A program made the position numbers and the translations under genes. Below, piece after piece: positions 11,266-23,771 of a stretch of 64,000 nt of DNA (the stretch's first letter is position 1; each line of letters starts with the position of its first letter). This stretch comes from Adiantum capillus-veneris (Eukaryota > Streptophyta > Polypodiopsida > Polypodiales > Pteridaceae), in the NCBI GenBank assembly GCA_014529385.2, contig CM043947.1, positions 100,859,811 to 100,923,810 of the forward strand, read 5' to 3'. The notes beneath the pieces are model-generated. The model did not search any database, was not told where the DNA came from, and worked only from the letters and a program-made list of their open reading frames with translations.

Positions 11266-12365
11266 ACATGCATGCTCACTTTTTGTGATTTGGGTGACTC
11301 TAATGTGTGTTAGCAAGTTGACAAATACTTCAAGGTGGATCATAAAACTTGGTCCGCAAAAAATTTTCATTCGGGCTCATTTCAGCCTTCATTTCCACAA
11401 CAGGTTATGCAAGCAATTTCGTCCCTTTGTGCAGGTTTTTTGTCAGTGCTATTTTCCTACATAACAGGTCCCTTACAAACTTCTTTGGGTTGTGCTGTAT
11501 AGTACACATTAGTCTCTCTTCATTTATCCTCTTTTTGAGAAGTTTTCACAGAGGTGCAGGCACTCTCCATGGCTAACAACAACACATATGTGTTCAAGAT
11601 GTGCACTGCAGAGGATAAATTGGACAAGGATAATTACCCGATGTGGGTTTACATGATGCAACATGTTCTTGTGTCAAAGAGAGTTTGTGTCAAAGAGAGT
11701 TTGGAATTTTGTGCAGGGAATTGATATATGTCTTGATTTTGTGGATGTAGGCACTGTTGAAAATGTTGCAATTTTTGGTGGTAGGATTGTTGCTGCTAGA
11801 GCTCTTTGCCTATAGCTGAGGAGGATTGTTGGGATGTTAGAGATGCGAAGTCTCATGCTTTAATTGCATTATTTGTGAAGCACACAATTACTCTCTCAGA
11901 TAAATCGTTGTTGCAAGATTCACTTTCAAGAAAGAACAAGGCTAAACAGAGTGCGGTTAAATAGGCTTTTGTTGCTACTCAAAGAAAAAGTGGTAACAAC
12001 AATATAGCTACTTCTCATGGTTCTTTCGCGAGTGGAAAATCACTTGTTCTTAATGCTTCTGTTGGTAGCACTTGATCTAAGGATTTTGGTAAAAAGGGCA
12101 AAAAGAAGATCTGTTGCCATTATTGTAAGGCCAATGATCACTTGATTAAGTAGTGTCCTACTAAAGGTAAAAAAGGCCAAGAAGAAAGGGGGTGGTTCCA
12201 CTACAAGTGCAACTACTGTAGAGTCTTATGTGAAAGGAGATTGTGATGCTCATGTACATGCAAAGTGGGCATTTTATGTAGAGTGCACTTATGATCCTTT
12301 TGTCCATGATGCATGTATTTCAGTTGATGTAGATTTTCATGTGTGATATTTTGATAGTGGTGCTA
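11266..12365 (+). pseudogene. Copia 5' fragment: leader, gag and start of protease
   Basis: This is a truncated sibling of the copia at 33334-37922: the leader (CATGCATGCTCAC onward) and the gag start at 11570 (MANNNTYVFKM, AEDKLDKDNYPMW) match closely. It retains a gag zinc knuckle, CCHYCKANDHLIK followed by a stop and C (about 12112-12155), which the longer copy has lost. It also retains YFDSGAT of the protease with the catalytic Asp. A 17-bp duplication (TGTGTCAAAGAGAGTTT, about 11670-11705) and many stops disrupt it. Similarity ends near 12365. Confidence 0.8.
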
Positions 12366-12741
12366 CAACCCTATCAAAGTTGTACAGAATTTTTCATGCA
12401 TGGGGATCATGACCTTTGCAGATTTCCATCACCTCGAGCACATCAAAGGGAAATGTGCTCAAGTATATTGTATCTAGCAAAGGATTGAAAATACTTAAAA
12501 AACTCTTTGGGCACATTCCTTGAAAGAAATATAATAATTATCATACATAATTTTATTGTTAGCATAACAAATATGTTGATTAGAACATTGAATTAGTTAA
12601 AAATGGGTATCTACTTGCAATAAAAAAGAAACGGAGAAATCGACTCCTTCTGCCACAAGGACAATTGCATGAAGCTTCTTGTGGTACTGAATCCAAAAAG
12701 TAGAAGTGGAAACACACTAAACACGCACAAAGAAGGGGGGG

Positions 12742-12777
<36 letters not shown>

Positions 12778-13388
12778 ATCCACTAGCTTTGAACTTGGCA
12801 CAAGAGTAAACACAATAATTATTTTTAATTTGAAATTGGCACGAGCGTTAACACAATAATTATTTTTAATTTGAAAATGGAGATATTCTTGGCTTCAATA
12901 TATGCTAGCAAACATTACTAAGTAGCATTATCCTAGACAACATTACTAGCTAGCATTATCCTAGACAACATTTTTTGTGCACATTATCCCTCATCCAATT
13001 TGAATATTTTTTTCAATAGTTGTAGAATTCTATTGTGAAAAGTTACCTCTTCTTTGTGAGAACATATTCATGATTGTGGTAGTGCCAATTTAAATATGGA
13101 TCTTCTTTGTAGAAATTTTCACTCGTTGAAGCAATTTCAAAACTAGAAATATGTGTAGCAGATTGTCTAGCTAAACTAAGCAATGCATATCAAAGTGAAA
13201 AATGCCATATTGTGGGTTTGCATGCTATTAATACTCGAGAGGTGCACTATATAATCATGTTAATGTATAATGTGAGTTAACAAGAGGGGTTTTTTAATGC
13301 AAAATCTTTAGACAACTTAACAAAAATACATTAACAAAAGTGGTTTTTATATTCCATTTTGAAAAAACTTCATAAAATAGGGGTCATT
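12366..13388. other. No gene seen; simple and tandem repeats
   Basis: A G-run passes into (GA)n at 12736-12776. A 41-bp unit (TTGGCACNAGNGTNAACAC core) is tandemly duplicated at 12795-12877, and a 28-bp unit containing TAGCATTATCCTAGACAACA starts at 12923 and 12951. The remaining AT-rich DNA gave no secure coding match. Confidence 0.65.
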
Positions 13389-13541
13389 TTATTCATTTAA
13401 ACAAGTTAAAAAAGGGGGTTTTCCAATACCCTCCGAATGCACATTATATAGGAGAGCTCTCAATAGTGCACCCCCTAAGTACCAATATAGTGTTGTATCA
13501 ATTGTACAAATGTGTGTAAGTCTAGTGTTGTGATTACCCGT
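13389..13541 (-). pseudogene. Severed continuation of the Tat-like gypsy (between RNase H and integrase)
   Basis: The minus-strand frame here continues exactly from the end of the gypsy at 23772 once the 10.2-kb insertion and one copy of CCGT are disregarded: DMYFLL joins TGNHNTRLTH. It then reads TTLYWYLGGALLRALL, resembling the spacer before the integrase zinc domain in Tat-type elements (family knowledge). The frame decays by 13389 and no integrase core is found to the left. Confidence 0.7.
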
Positions 13542-15635
13542 TGTCGTGCAGCTCCGCTCCCATGCTAAGAAAGATGCTAGATAAATGCACATCAAGTTGT
13601 TTGAAGCTTACATGATTCATGAACACTAATTAGGGCGTGGTAACAGGCCAAGTTTGATGCTGAATATATGTCGAATGTGATTGAAAGGGCCAAAACATGC
13701 CTTAATGATGCTAAAAAGGACTATTTTTGAAGTGAGCACAGATGGGATGTTATAATCTAAAATTGCAGTGTTTGAAGTGCTCTATCGGCCTGTCTTTACA
13801 GCTCGTCGATTGGAGCTACGGTGAAGAAGTTATGGCAGTTTGAATTTTGAGTCGATTGCAGATCCGTACCGGATTGGCAAACTGCAGTTGAGGTGACAGA
13901 AATGAAATGAATGCACGGGCTTGAAGTGCTCATTGTGTGGAGCACGTTGGTTTTTTCAGTTCAGTGATCGGAGTCCCGATTGCCAAGATATTGGCCGATT
14001 AAGATACACGGGGGGCCGGCTCCGTACCAGTCCAGTCGGCTCGATCGGTGTCTCAGCTGGGAGTTTTGTCTATTTTCTAGAGTTTGGGATGCTAGATCAG
14101 TAGTAGCTTGATGAGAGTCATGCTTGGGATGTCATATCATGCAGTGCTTGGCCGGCAGTGGTCGTAATTGGCAATACCCTGCTGACAAAGAAGAAACTCT
14201 GACACTTTTTATCGGATGTGATGGGAAGACCTTACTTCAATGCAATCACCTATACTTGCATCTTAAAGGTATGTAGGATTATACGAGAGGTTGAGACGGG
14301 CATCGAAGTTCAAGATGATAAGGCTAGTCAAGGAATGCTCACACAGAATGTCGTGTTTGGCAGTGCTTTGTTAGGTATGTATGCCAATTGTGGTGCCACA
14401 GATTTTTGCAGAGCTTCGTGTCTAGAATGTCGAATCGCAATGCTTTAAAAGATATGTATGACAAGTGTGGTGCCAAGCCCATTTATAATGGCCAAGGGCC
14501 ATAATTATGTTTGCCCATGGTCGGCCGCCCAAGGGCCGCCCAATGTGGCACTAAGGGCCGCCCACTTAAGGGATATAATGTGAACAAAAGAAAAGAAGGA
14601 GGTCGATGGCGTGGACTGGCAGCGAGGAGGGCGCAGGGGAAGAAAAACTGCTCGTGGCGCTTGGTAGGAGGCTCGGACGATGACGAGCATGAAGAGACAA
14701 ATGCTCAGCATCCTGAGACGATCCCTTTCGGTAGCAGCCACGTAAACGTTTGCGCCAGTCATCGACGGGCCTGCCACGTCATCATAGACGCTCCCACGCC
14801 ACGTCAGTCACGACGCCGTGACTGCGTGGTGGGGAAAAAACAAGGAGGGCTATTTAAAGGAAAGCTATCAACGAGAAGATAGGTTTTTTTTTTTGAGGAA
14901 GCAAGGAGGGGAGCGCCAAAAACAAAGAGAGCAGGAGAGCGTGAGGAGGTCAAGGTTTCTCTTTCTCTCTCTCGACAAGTCTCGGCAAGACAAGAGGGTG
15001 ATTACAAGTGAAGGCAAGCCGAGAGAGGAGAGCAAGGGAAAGCCATCGAGCTTGGAGCAGAAGGTAGAAAGGGCGAAAGAAGCTTGGAGAAAGCATGACT
15101 CTCTCTCTTTCGGCTTAGCAAAAAGAAGCCAACTAAAGCACGATTCTCGTTTGGCTTAGCAAGGAGAAGGCAACCAAAGCATGATTCTCTTTCAGCTTAG
15201 GCAAGGAGAGATCAACAAGGGCTTGTAAGCAGTCAAGAGAAGAAATAATCTTCGGCATAGACAGTGACTGAAGACAAATCAAACAAATGGAATCGACACA
15301 ACAAGATTTTCCTCGTCAGCGGGCAAATTAGTTTAGTTATCTCTTTTTGATGAATTGCGGAGCCGTTAACGGCCCGGTGTGATTTGTAATGTGAGTTTAA
15401 GCTCCTAAGCTATCATTAGCATTACTTAATGGTGTCGTTAACGACACTTCTTCTTGATTGCGTATCAGTTTCGTTGGTGTTACCAATTTTCGAGCAAGTT
15501 TTGTGCGTCGATAGAATTACCAAGTAATTAATTGCTATTGTATTGTGCGGTGCGGCAATTTTTCGCTCTCAATTTTCCCACAGCCAGCAGCCCGGTGCTG
15601 ACCTGGCTCAAGTTTCGAACACTTATCCCTCGACA
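13542..15635 (+). repeat. 5' LTR of the 10.2-kb gypsy
   Basis: 2094 bp, TG...CA ends, matched along its length by 21600-23771. A TATA-like TATTTAAAG at 14851 with purine-rich leader after it is the probable promoter. Compared with the other LTR it has an extra stretch of GGGCCGCCC-containing sequence near 14525-14570 and lacks the 87-bp duplication. Confidence 0.9.
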
Positions 15636-15637
15636 CC

Positions 15638-15653
15638 TGGTGAACCCGACGCG
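15638..15653 (+). promoter_or_regulatory. Primer binding site
   Basis: TGGTGAACCCGACGCG lies 2 bp after the LTR end, where the primer tRNA 3' end pairs. It is not the initiator-Met type found in the copia elements here; I cannot name the tRNA with confidence. Confidence 0.7.
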
Positions 15654-15687
15654 AAACCGAGCCGGGGTGGGAAAATTGTTGAAGCAT

Positions 15688-16824
15688 ATGTCTACACCAC
15701 AAGAAGGAGCCATGCAACAGATGATGCAGCAGTTTGCAGCATACATGCAACAGCAACAGGCTGCCCAGCAGCAACATAATTTGCAAGAGCGGATTCGTAA
15801 AGCTCGTCAAAATGTTACGAAAAAGCTGCAACGGTTTGAGGGCCGAGATATTTCAAAATTTTGCAATTTGTATGAGCTGTCTATGGAAGATAATGGTATT
15901 GAAGACCAGGATTCAGTGGAAGGATTGCAGTGCCAGAACTTAGGGCCCGGATTAAAGAAATTCAAGCGGCTCAAGGGCCGAACTGGCAGGATTTTAAGAA
16001 GGCGCTGCAAGAGGAATATTTTCTGGAGGATTCTCACGGGTGACCAGACAGAGTTTTACGAAGTGGGTGCAGAAGAAGGGTAAAAATTTATCTGCACGAG
16101 AACTGTTGCAAGAGTTTGAAAAGAATTTTGATCAGTTATCGTCAACAGAACAACGTTCCTTGAAGGATCAAAAGGTGGAATTTTTTATTCAAGCTGCTGA
16201 TCCGCGACTACAAAAGAATTTGGTGCAATTATTGGAGGATCCGGTAGGAGAATTGGGATTGACATCAGATTGGAAAGTAGTATCTGAAGCGGTCAACATG
16301 ATCGTAAAACGACAAAAGCGGACTGATAAGCAAATCGTGATCGAGGTATTGGATGATGATGAAGAAGAGCTTAAAGAGAAGCTGCCCTCTACATTACCCA
16401 AAGTGGAGGGGCTTGTTCTTGAAGATCTCGTTAAAGGTATTCAAGAACTAAATTTGAATTTTAAAACTGCTAAATTTGAAGGGTTAGCTGCAAAGGCGTC
16501 TACTTCTGAACCTAAGCAGCACAGCAGCCACCACGTAAAAATTGGGATCGATGCATGTGGTGCGATAGTGAAGACCACAGGTTTGTGAGAGAGTGTAATG
16601 AGTTTGATGAAGCTTATAAGAAGAATGTGGTTTTCTTGAAAGACAAGAAGGTTCATCTCAGGGCGACAGGGGAACTGCTCCGCTTGAACTTTGGCAGAGG
16701 CGGAATGAAGAAGATAGTGGAGGAAATACAGCATAATGTTGCCCTTGTGGAAGCAGCTGCATATGGGCTGCAAGTTTGTGGTAAGGAAGATGATGATGGT
16801 ACAGGTGCAAAGGGCCAATTGTGA
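15688..16824 (+). pseudogene. Gypsy gag with zinc knuckle
   Basis: Starts ATG at 15688 (MSTPQEGAMQQMMQQ, Gln-rich). The capsid region continues in changing frames: ARIKEIQAAQGPNWQDF, then TRQSFTKWVQKKGKNLS and ELLQEFEKNFDQLS. A zinc knuckle follows at about 16552 (CMWCDSEDHRFVREC), with CxxCx4Hx5C spacing, one residue longer than the canonical Cx2Cx4Hx4C. At least three frameshifts (near 15935, 16035 and 16510) break it. The acidic stretch DDDEEE lies between capsid and knuckle. Confidence 0.8.
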
Positions 16825-18036
16825 CCATATGCTCTAAAGACAGCAAAAGCAGGAAAGGTAACATACGAGAAGTTACGACGGGTGAGGAATTCAATTCGAG
16901 AAACCACTAGGTGGACCGATCCAGTGGATTCTCTTTCGGTATATGCTTATATTTCTAAAGCTCAAGCCAATGAAGCTATGGTGGAAGAGAAGCGGAAAAG
17001 AGATGAAGAAGTGGCTGGGGCATCAAAAAGGCCGACGAGATCCAGCAATAAGAAAGAAGAAGTGCCAGCTCCTAAACCTGCTCCGGAGGTGATTATGGAA
17101 GAGGCTCCGAAGGACAAGAAGCAAGGTAAGCCTAAAGGACCCTCGTATAAACTCAAGTCTAATATTGAACTGGCTACAAATTTGAAGAAAGTTTTTGAAG
17201 AACGTATCCTAAATAGTAAAGTGGAGCTCACCTTGGGGGATATTCTTGGAATTGCTAAGCGCGAGTTCCACGAAGAGATCATAGACATCATAAAAAGAAA
17301 GTGAAAAGTACCGAGTGATCAAGAGTCAGATCCAGTTAAAATCCAAGTGGTTCATCACATTGAAGCAATTTTGGAAGACTATGAAGAGTATTTAGCAGAT
17401 CTTGAAGAAGAAGAGCCAAAGCCTGTGGTGGTTCTAAGCCCGATTGTACCTGAGGTAAGAAACATGCATTTTAATGACGGTGAAGATGAAGAAGTTATAC
17501 CCAAGAGTCACTTTTCGAGGACTCATTGGGCAAGAGCAACGACAGAAATAGTGGTAAAGCTTGGCGACATTGAGGAGCCGGTCTTAGCCCTCATAGACCA
17601 TGGGTCAGAAATCAATCTCATGGCAAAGAATTTGCACCAAAAGGGGAAGTGGCCTATTGATGTAGATCACGGGTGTCAGATTCAAGCTGCCAACATGCTT
17701 CCTGGAGATCTTTACGGTGCATGCGCAAATGTTAAGGTAACTATTGGGGATGTCTGTGATGAGAAAAACATTTTTATACAGGAGCATTCCTCCTACCCAT
17801 TGATTCTGGGACAACCCTACATTACGGCTGTGCAGATGGAAAATAAGGTGCTAGATGATGGCTCGGCCTCTGCCAGGGTTCGAAGCCAAGATGGTAAGAA
17901 AGCGGTTCAATTTCTAACTGTATGTGTTGATCATGCTAGAAACAAAGACAGTTTACGTGATCGTCCAATGCCAAAGATACGTAAGGAGTTTAAAGAAAAA
18001 AGATTTGCTCAGGATTTTCTTGGGGTGCCACTATAA
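16825..18036 (+). pseudogene. Gypsy gag-pol linker and aspartic protease
   Basis: The linker (16882-17304) is rich in Lys and Glu and ends with SKVELTLGDILGIAKREF. The protease follows at about 17530-17870: VLALIDHGSEINLMAK holds the active-site Asp in a DHGS motif instead of the common D[ST]GA, and LILGQPYI corresponds to the flap/ILG block. A stop at 17302-17304 separates the two segments. The DHGSEIN form is one I associate with fungal and some non-angiosperm Ty3 elements. Confidence 0.75.
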
Positions 18037-20250
18037 AGCGGGACTATGGTGGTGCAAGTGAGGAGAAGTTCTCGCAAAGAGAAACCTTCTCTTCAGGATT
18101 TCTAGGGTTGACATCTGAGGGTTCAGTATCTTACAGGAAATTTAATGATTTAACTAAGTGGGAGAAACAATATGTTTCAAGCCTTCAAAGTGACTTGCAG
18201 GGATGTGATGTGCTAGAACCGGATGATGTGATATCAGGAATCTTCAAAGAGATCTCTTATGTTGATACTATGTCAGAGCTTGAGGATATCAAGCAGAACA
18301 GGTTAAAAAGTGGAACTGAAGTTGTTAAAGTGCACTCAATGGACATGTATGAAGAGTTGGACATATACAAGGCACTTATGCATATTGAGGATGACTTGGA
18401 TAAAGAAGTTGAAGCACAGGTAGAGACGAAGTACAAGACATTTGCAAAGAAAGTGAGACCTGTGGCTACACCTCTACCAGAGGGAAGTGATGAAGTAATT
18501 AAAGAAGCTTCTCGACAGCCTATGCTCAGAAATCCTAAGAACATTGGGCACAAATTCACTAAAGAGACATTGCAGCAGTTGAAGGTGGGAGAAGATGGTT
18601 TTCTCAACGAAGAGGAAATCGAGTGTCTTCAAGGTATGCTCGAAAAACATGGTAAAGCTTTTGCCTTTGAGCCAAGTGAGATTGGGTGTGTGGATCCAAG
18701 TGTTGTTGCACCTATGGTTATATTCATTGTTCCTCACATGCCATGGAGCTTACGTCCTATTCCAGTTCCTAAATCTCACTTGCCAAAGCTTATCAATTTT
18801 CTTAATGAGAAGATACAAATGGGAATCTTGGAACCATCATGTGCGCCATACTCTAACCGATGGTTCACTGTTCCGAAGAAAAATGGTACTTTAAGGTTTA
18901 TACAGGATATGCAGCCTGTTAACAAGGTAACAATCCGCAATGTGGGTACCGGCCCAATTGTGGATGAATTTGTTGAGGCTTTTGCAGGTAGGTCAATTTA
19001 CTCTATGGATGATCTTTATTCTGGATAGATCAATTTCAGTTAGCTTTGGAGAGCAGGGATCTTACTACGATGTGTACACCTCTCGGATTGGTAAGGATGT
19101 GCACTCTGCCACAGGGTGCTACTAATTCTGTAGCTCATATGATGAACGGCATGAATAAGGTATTAAGGGACTTTATCCCACATGTTACTATGCCTTTCAT
19201 TGATGATCTACCGATTAAGGGCTGTGAGGAAGGCTCAAAAGATGAAGTAAAAGATCAGAGGGGGTGCCGATAGTTTGTTGCTCAACATATTGCTGACTGT
19301 GATGCTATTTTATCCAGGCTTGAAGAAGTTAACTTAACACTTTCAGGGAAAAAATCAACTTTGGTGCCAAAGAGGTTCTAATTGTAGGGCACATGTGCAG
19401 TCCAGAAGGTAGAAGGCAAGGTCCGGCTAAAGTTGAAGCTATTCAAAAGATGAAGGAAACGTGCTCTTCGGTTACTGAAGTTTGTCGATTTCTGGGTGCA
19501 TGTGTGCTCTATCTTATTTGGCCGCCACATTTTGCTCATGTTGCAGAAGTGCTTTATCAACTGTTGAGAAAAGGTAAAAGATTTGTTTGGGAAGAATTTC
19601 ACACATGAGCTATGAGGAAATTAAAGAGGATGCTCCTTGAGGCTCCGACCTTGAGGAAAGTCGACTACAAATGTGAAAGGCCAGTAATCTTAACAGTTGA
19701 CACTAGCCCGACAGGTATTGGATGGGCTATAGGTCAAGATGATGAAGAAGGGAACAGGTATGCGGTTCGATTTGGAGCAAAAGTGCTCAATGCTCGCCAA
19801 AGAGGCTACCCACAGTTTAAGAGAGAACTTTGGGGCTTTGCTACTGCTCTAAGGTCTGATAAAGAATACTTTATTGGAGCTTCAGTTGTGGTAGAGACAG
19901 ATTGCTTGCCACTGATAGGGATGATTGCAAATTGCTCTACTCCGGATATTGCTATGCTACGATGGATAGCCTATATTAAATCTCTTAATCCTGAATTTTG
20001 TCATATTGCAGGTAGAGATAATCCTGTTGCAGATATGTTATCAAGAGCTAGATTTGAAGATGAAGAAGACATGCTAACCACAAGTGATGATGTTGGCTTG
20101 AAGTTCTATTCGTCTTCTTATCTACATGCAAATTGTGGCAATATTGCTCATACTCTTGAGGTATTTTCTGAAGAGTTCTATGAAGGAGAATGGCCTTTGA
20201 TTGGTCGCTACCTTAGCACTCTTACTAAGCATGAAGGGTGGATAGATTAA
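18037..20250 (+). pseudogene. Gypsy reverse transcriptase and RNase H
   Basis: RT blocks in order: KIQMGILEPSCAPYSNRWF, PKKNGTLRFIQDMQPVNK, SMDDLYSGYDQF, CTPLGLVRMCTLPQGATNS and PFIDDLPIKG, the last carrying the catalytic aspartates as FIDD. Connection: HMCSPEGRRQGPAKVEAIQ. RNase H: ILTVDTSPTGIGWAIGQ, QFKRELWGFATAL and VETDCLPLIGMI, then GRDNPVADMLSRA. Frameshifts near 19027 and 19275-19390 and a TGA at 19606-19608 disable it. The TLPQGATNSVA and VRFGAKVLNARQRGYPQ blocks differ from common plant chromoviruses and resemble fungal Ty3 elements. Confidence 0.85.
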
Positions 20251-20263
20251 GAATACAAAAAGA

Positions 20264-21552
20264 TCAGGAAGAAAGCTTACAGCTATTTTCTCAAGGATGG
20301 CCATTTATGGAAGCAGCCAAAACGCTCTAAAGGAGTACCGCAGTGGGTTGTTTGTGATAAAGCGACTCAATAGCAGGTTATCAAAGAGTTTCATGAAAGT
20401 TTATGGGCTAGACATAGAGGGGTCTGGGAAACTTTTTTCAAGATTAAGGATTGTTACTGGTGGAAAGGTATGTATAAAGATGTGGCTCAGTTTGTAGAGA
20501 CATGCCTAATATGCCAACAGTATTCTAATGTACAACATCGAGATGGATTTCATCCCACCTATCCACTGACTATGCACTACAAGTGGGTGGTGGACCTGGT
20601 TACCATGCCAGTAGGTGTCTGGCAGATGCGGTATATTGTTCTTGCAAGAGAGGATCTTACTAATCAGGTGGAAGGCAGAGCTTTGCGCACCAAAGCTACC
20701 AGTTCCGTATGCAAGCTCTTTCTTGAGGATGTTATTTCCAGGTATGGATGTGTTGGTAGAATTATTGTTGATAGAGGAGAGCTGGATGCAGATGAAGCTC
20801 GGGATTTCCTTGCTCGCTTGGGCATTAAATTGGCTCTCACTACAGCATACAATCCAGAGGGTAATGGTAAAAGTGAAAGAGGGCATCCGCCTATTGTTAA
20901 AGCTTTAGCAAAGGCATGCCAGGGACATATTGGTGATTGGCCTAAACTCCTACCATTTGCTTTATGGGCTGATCGAACTACACATAGTTCTGTTACAGGT
21001 TTTATGCCATTTGAGTTAATGTACGGGCAAAAACCCATTATGCCTACAGAGGAAGCGGTTATCTCTTGGACCATAATGCCATGGGAAGAAGGTATGTCTA
21101 CAGAAGATTTGCTTGCATTGCGCATTCTCCAACTTAAGAGGCGTCAGGAAAATATTGAACAGGCTAAAGTGTTGCTTAAGGAAGCAAGACTAAAGAACAA
21201 GGCAGCGTTTGATGATAAGCACAGACTACGACCTCGTGCCATTAAAGATGGGGATTGGGTTCTTGTGTGTGACAGTAGCCTGGAAAACCAGTACACTGCT
21301 ATGCGGAAAATGGTTAAACGATGGTTTCGACCATATGTAGTACTTCATGTTTATGATAATTCGACCTACAAGTTATGCGAGCTTGATGGCACTAAGCTCA
21401 AGGTGCCTATTGCAGGGAAAAGAGTTAAGTTGTTTAAGCAACGAGATGGTGAGATTAATATTGGAGACTTCAACACAGATCAACCTCCTGAAGAGAATGT
21501 TATGTATGCATCATACGACGAGTTTGATGATGCTCTTGATGATGCTTTATGA
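20264..21552 (+). pseudogene. Gypsy integrase
   Basis: Zinc domain: FHESLWARHRG and ETCLICQQ (HHCC pattern, about 20385-20520, interrupted by TAG at about 20371). Catalytic core: WVVDLVTMP (Asp 1), VLAREDLTNQVEGRAL, IIVDRGELD (Asp 2) and YNPEGNGKSERGHPPIV (Glu). The tail includes DDKHRLRPRAIKDGDWVLV and VKRWFRPYVV, with an acidic C terminus ending DDALDDAL at 21552. No chromodomain is present. The 360-residue segment 20470-21552 is open and is the best preserved gene of this element. Confidence 0.88.
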
Positions 21553-21599
21553 GTACGGTTGGCACATACCGGAGGCTGTGCAAGTTCAGAGGGGATGGA

Positions 21600-23771
21600 T
21601 GTCATGCACCTCCGCTCCCATGCTAAGAAAGATGCTAGATAAATGCACATCAAGTTGTTTGAAGCTTACATGATTAATGAACAATGATTAGGGCCTGGTA
21701 ACAGGCCAAGTTTGATACTGAATATATGTCAAATGCGGCTAAAAGGGCCAAAACATGCCTTAATGATGCTAAAAAGGACTATTCTTGAAGTGAGCATAGA
21801 TGGGATGTTATGATCTAGAACTGCAGTGCTTGAAGTGCTCTATCGGCCTGTCTTTACAGCTCGTCGATTGGAGCTATAGTGCTTAGATGGGATGTTATGA
21901 TCTAGAACTGCAGTGCTTGAAGTGCTCTATCGGCCTGTCTTTACAGCTCGTCGATTGGAGCTACGGTGAAGAAGTTATGGCAGTTTGAAGTTTAAGTCGA
22001 TTGCAGATCCGTACCAGATTGGCAAACTGCAGTTGAGGTGACAGAAATGAAATGAATGCACGGGCTTGAAGAAAGAGTGCTCGCTGTGTGGAGCACGTCA
22101 GTCTTTTTAGTTCAATGATCGGAGTCCCGATCGCCAAGATATTGGCCGATTAAGATACACCGGGGGGCCGGCTCCGTACCAGTCCAATCGGCTCGGTCCG
22201 TGTCTCAGCTGGGAGTTTTGTCTATTTTCCAGAGTTTGGGATGCTGGAGCAGTAGTAGCTTGATGAGAGTCATGCCCTGGATGTCATATCATACAGTGCT
22301 TGGCCGGAAGTGGTCGTAATTGGCAATACCCGGCTAACAAGAAAGAAACTCTAACACATTTTATCGGATGTGATGGGAAGACCTTACTTCAATTCAATCA
22401 CCTATACTTGCATCTTAAAGGTATGTAGGATTATACGAGAGGTTGAGACGGGCATCGAAGTTCAAGATGATAAGGCTAGTCAAGGAATGCTCACACAGAA
22501 TGCCGTGTTTGGCAGTGCTTTGTTAGGTATGTATGCCAACTGTGGTGCCACATATTTTTGCAGAGCTTCGTGTCTGGAATGTCAACTCGCAATGCTTTAA
22601 AAGATATGTATGACAAGTGTGGTGCCAAGCCCATCTATAATGGCCAAGGGCCATAATTATGTTTGCCCATGGTCGGCCGCCCACTTAAGGGATATAATGT
22701 GAACAAAAGAAAAGAGGGAGGTCGATGGCGTGGGCTGGCAGCGAGGAGGGCACAGGCGAAGAAAGGCACAGGCAAAGAAAAGCTGCTCGCAGCGCTTGGT
22801 AGGAGGCTCGGACGATGACGAGCATGAAGAGACAAATGCTCAGCATCCTGAGGCGATTCCTTTTGGTAGCAGCCACGTAAAATTTTGCGCCGATCACTGA
22901 CGGGCCTGCCACGTCATCACAGACTCTCTCACGCCACGTCAGTCCACTGCGTCGTGAGACTGCGTGGTGGGGAAAAAACAAGGAGGGCTATTTAAAGGAA
23001 AGCTATCAACGAGAAGATAGGTTTTTTTTTTAAGGAATCAAGGAGGGAAGCGCCAAAAACAAAGAGAGCAGGAGAGCGTGAGGAGGTCAAGGTTTCTCTT
23101 TCTCTCTCTTAACAAGTCTCGGCAAGACAAGAGGGTGATTACAAGTGAAGGCAAGTGAGAGAGGAGAGCAAGGGAAAGCCATCGAGCTTGGAGCAGAAGG
23201 TAGAAAGGGCGAAAGAAGCTTGGAGAAAGCATGACTCTCTCTCTTTCGGCTTAGCAAAAAGAAGCCAACTAAAGCACGATTCTCGTTCGGCTTAGCATGG
23301 AGAAGGCAACCAAAGCACGATTCTCTTTCGGCTTAGGCAAGGAGAGATCAACAAGGGCTTGTAAGCAGTCAGAAGAAGAAATAATCTTCGGCATAGACAG
23401 TGACTGAAGACAAATCAAACAGATGGAATCAACACAACAAGATTTTCCTCGTCAGCGGGAAAATTAGTTTAGTTATCTCTTTTTGATGAATTGCGGAGCC
23501 GTTAACGGCCCGGTGTGATCTGTAGTGGGAGTTTAAGCTCCTAAACTATCATTAGCATTACTTAATGGTGTCATTAATGACACTTCTTCTTGATTACGTA
23601 TTAGTTTCGTTGGTGTTACCAATTTTCGAGCAAGTTTTGTGCATCGATAGCATTACCAAGTAATTAATTGTTGTTGTATTGTGCGGTGTGGCAATTTTTC
23701 GCTCTCAATTTTTCCACAGCCAGCAGCCCGGTGCTGACCTGGCTCAAGTTTCGAACACTTATCCCCCGACA
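21600..23771 (+). repeat. 3' LTR of the 10.2-kb gypsy, with polypurine tract before it
   Basis: 2172 bp. The tract AAGTTCAGAGGGGATGGA (21582-21599) precedes TGTCATGCA. An 87-bp unit starting TAGATGGGATGTTATGAT is tandemly duplicated at 21797 and 21884, absent from the 5' LTR, so it arose after insertion. TATTTAAAG recurs at 22989. Confidence 0.9.

Larger units (their letters stand above)
13542..23771 (+). mobile_element. Complete Ty3/gypsy retrotransposon with 2.1-kb LTRs (fungal-like lineage)
   Basis: Two LTRs starting TGTCGTGCA and TGTCATGCA and both ending in CGACA bracket a 6-kb interior with primer site, gag, protease, RT, RNase H, integrase and polypurine tract, in gypsy order. The flanking 4-bp CCGT occurs on both sides (13538-13541 and 23772-23775) and is the likely target-site duplication. 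The element is inserted in the Tat-like gypsy on the opposite strand. All coding parts carry frameshifts or stops, so the copy is not autonomous. Confidence 0.9.

Noticed and set aside
13085-13250. Possible RNase H-like end (VADCLAKLSN)
   Set aside because: Only a single short block resembles RNase H; nothing around it supports a gene.
14511-15159. Arg/Lys/Gln-rich frames of 113-123 residues
   Set aside because: They are within the 5' LTR of the 10.2-kb gypsy and are not conserved as frames in the 3' LTR.
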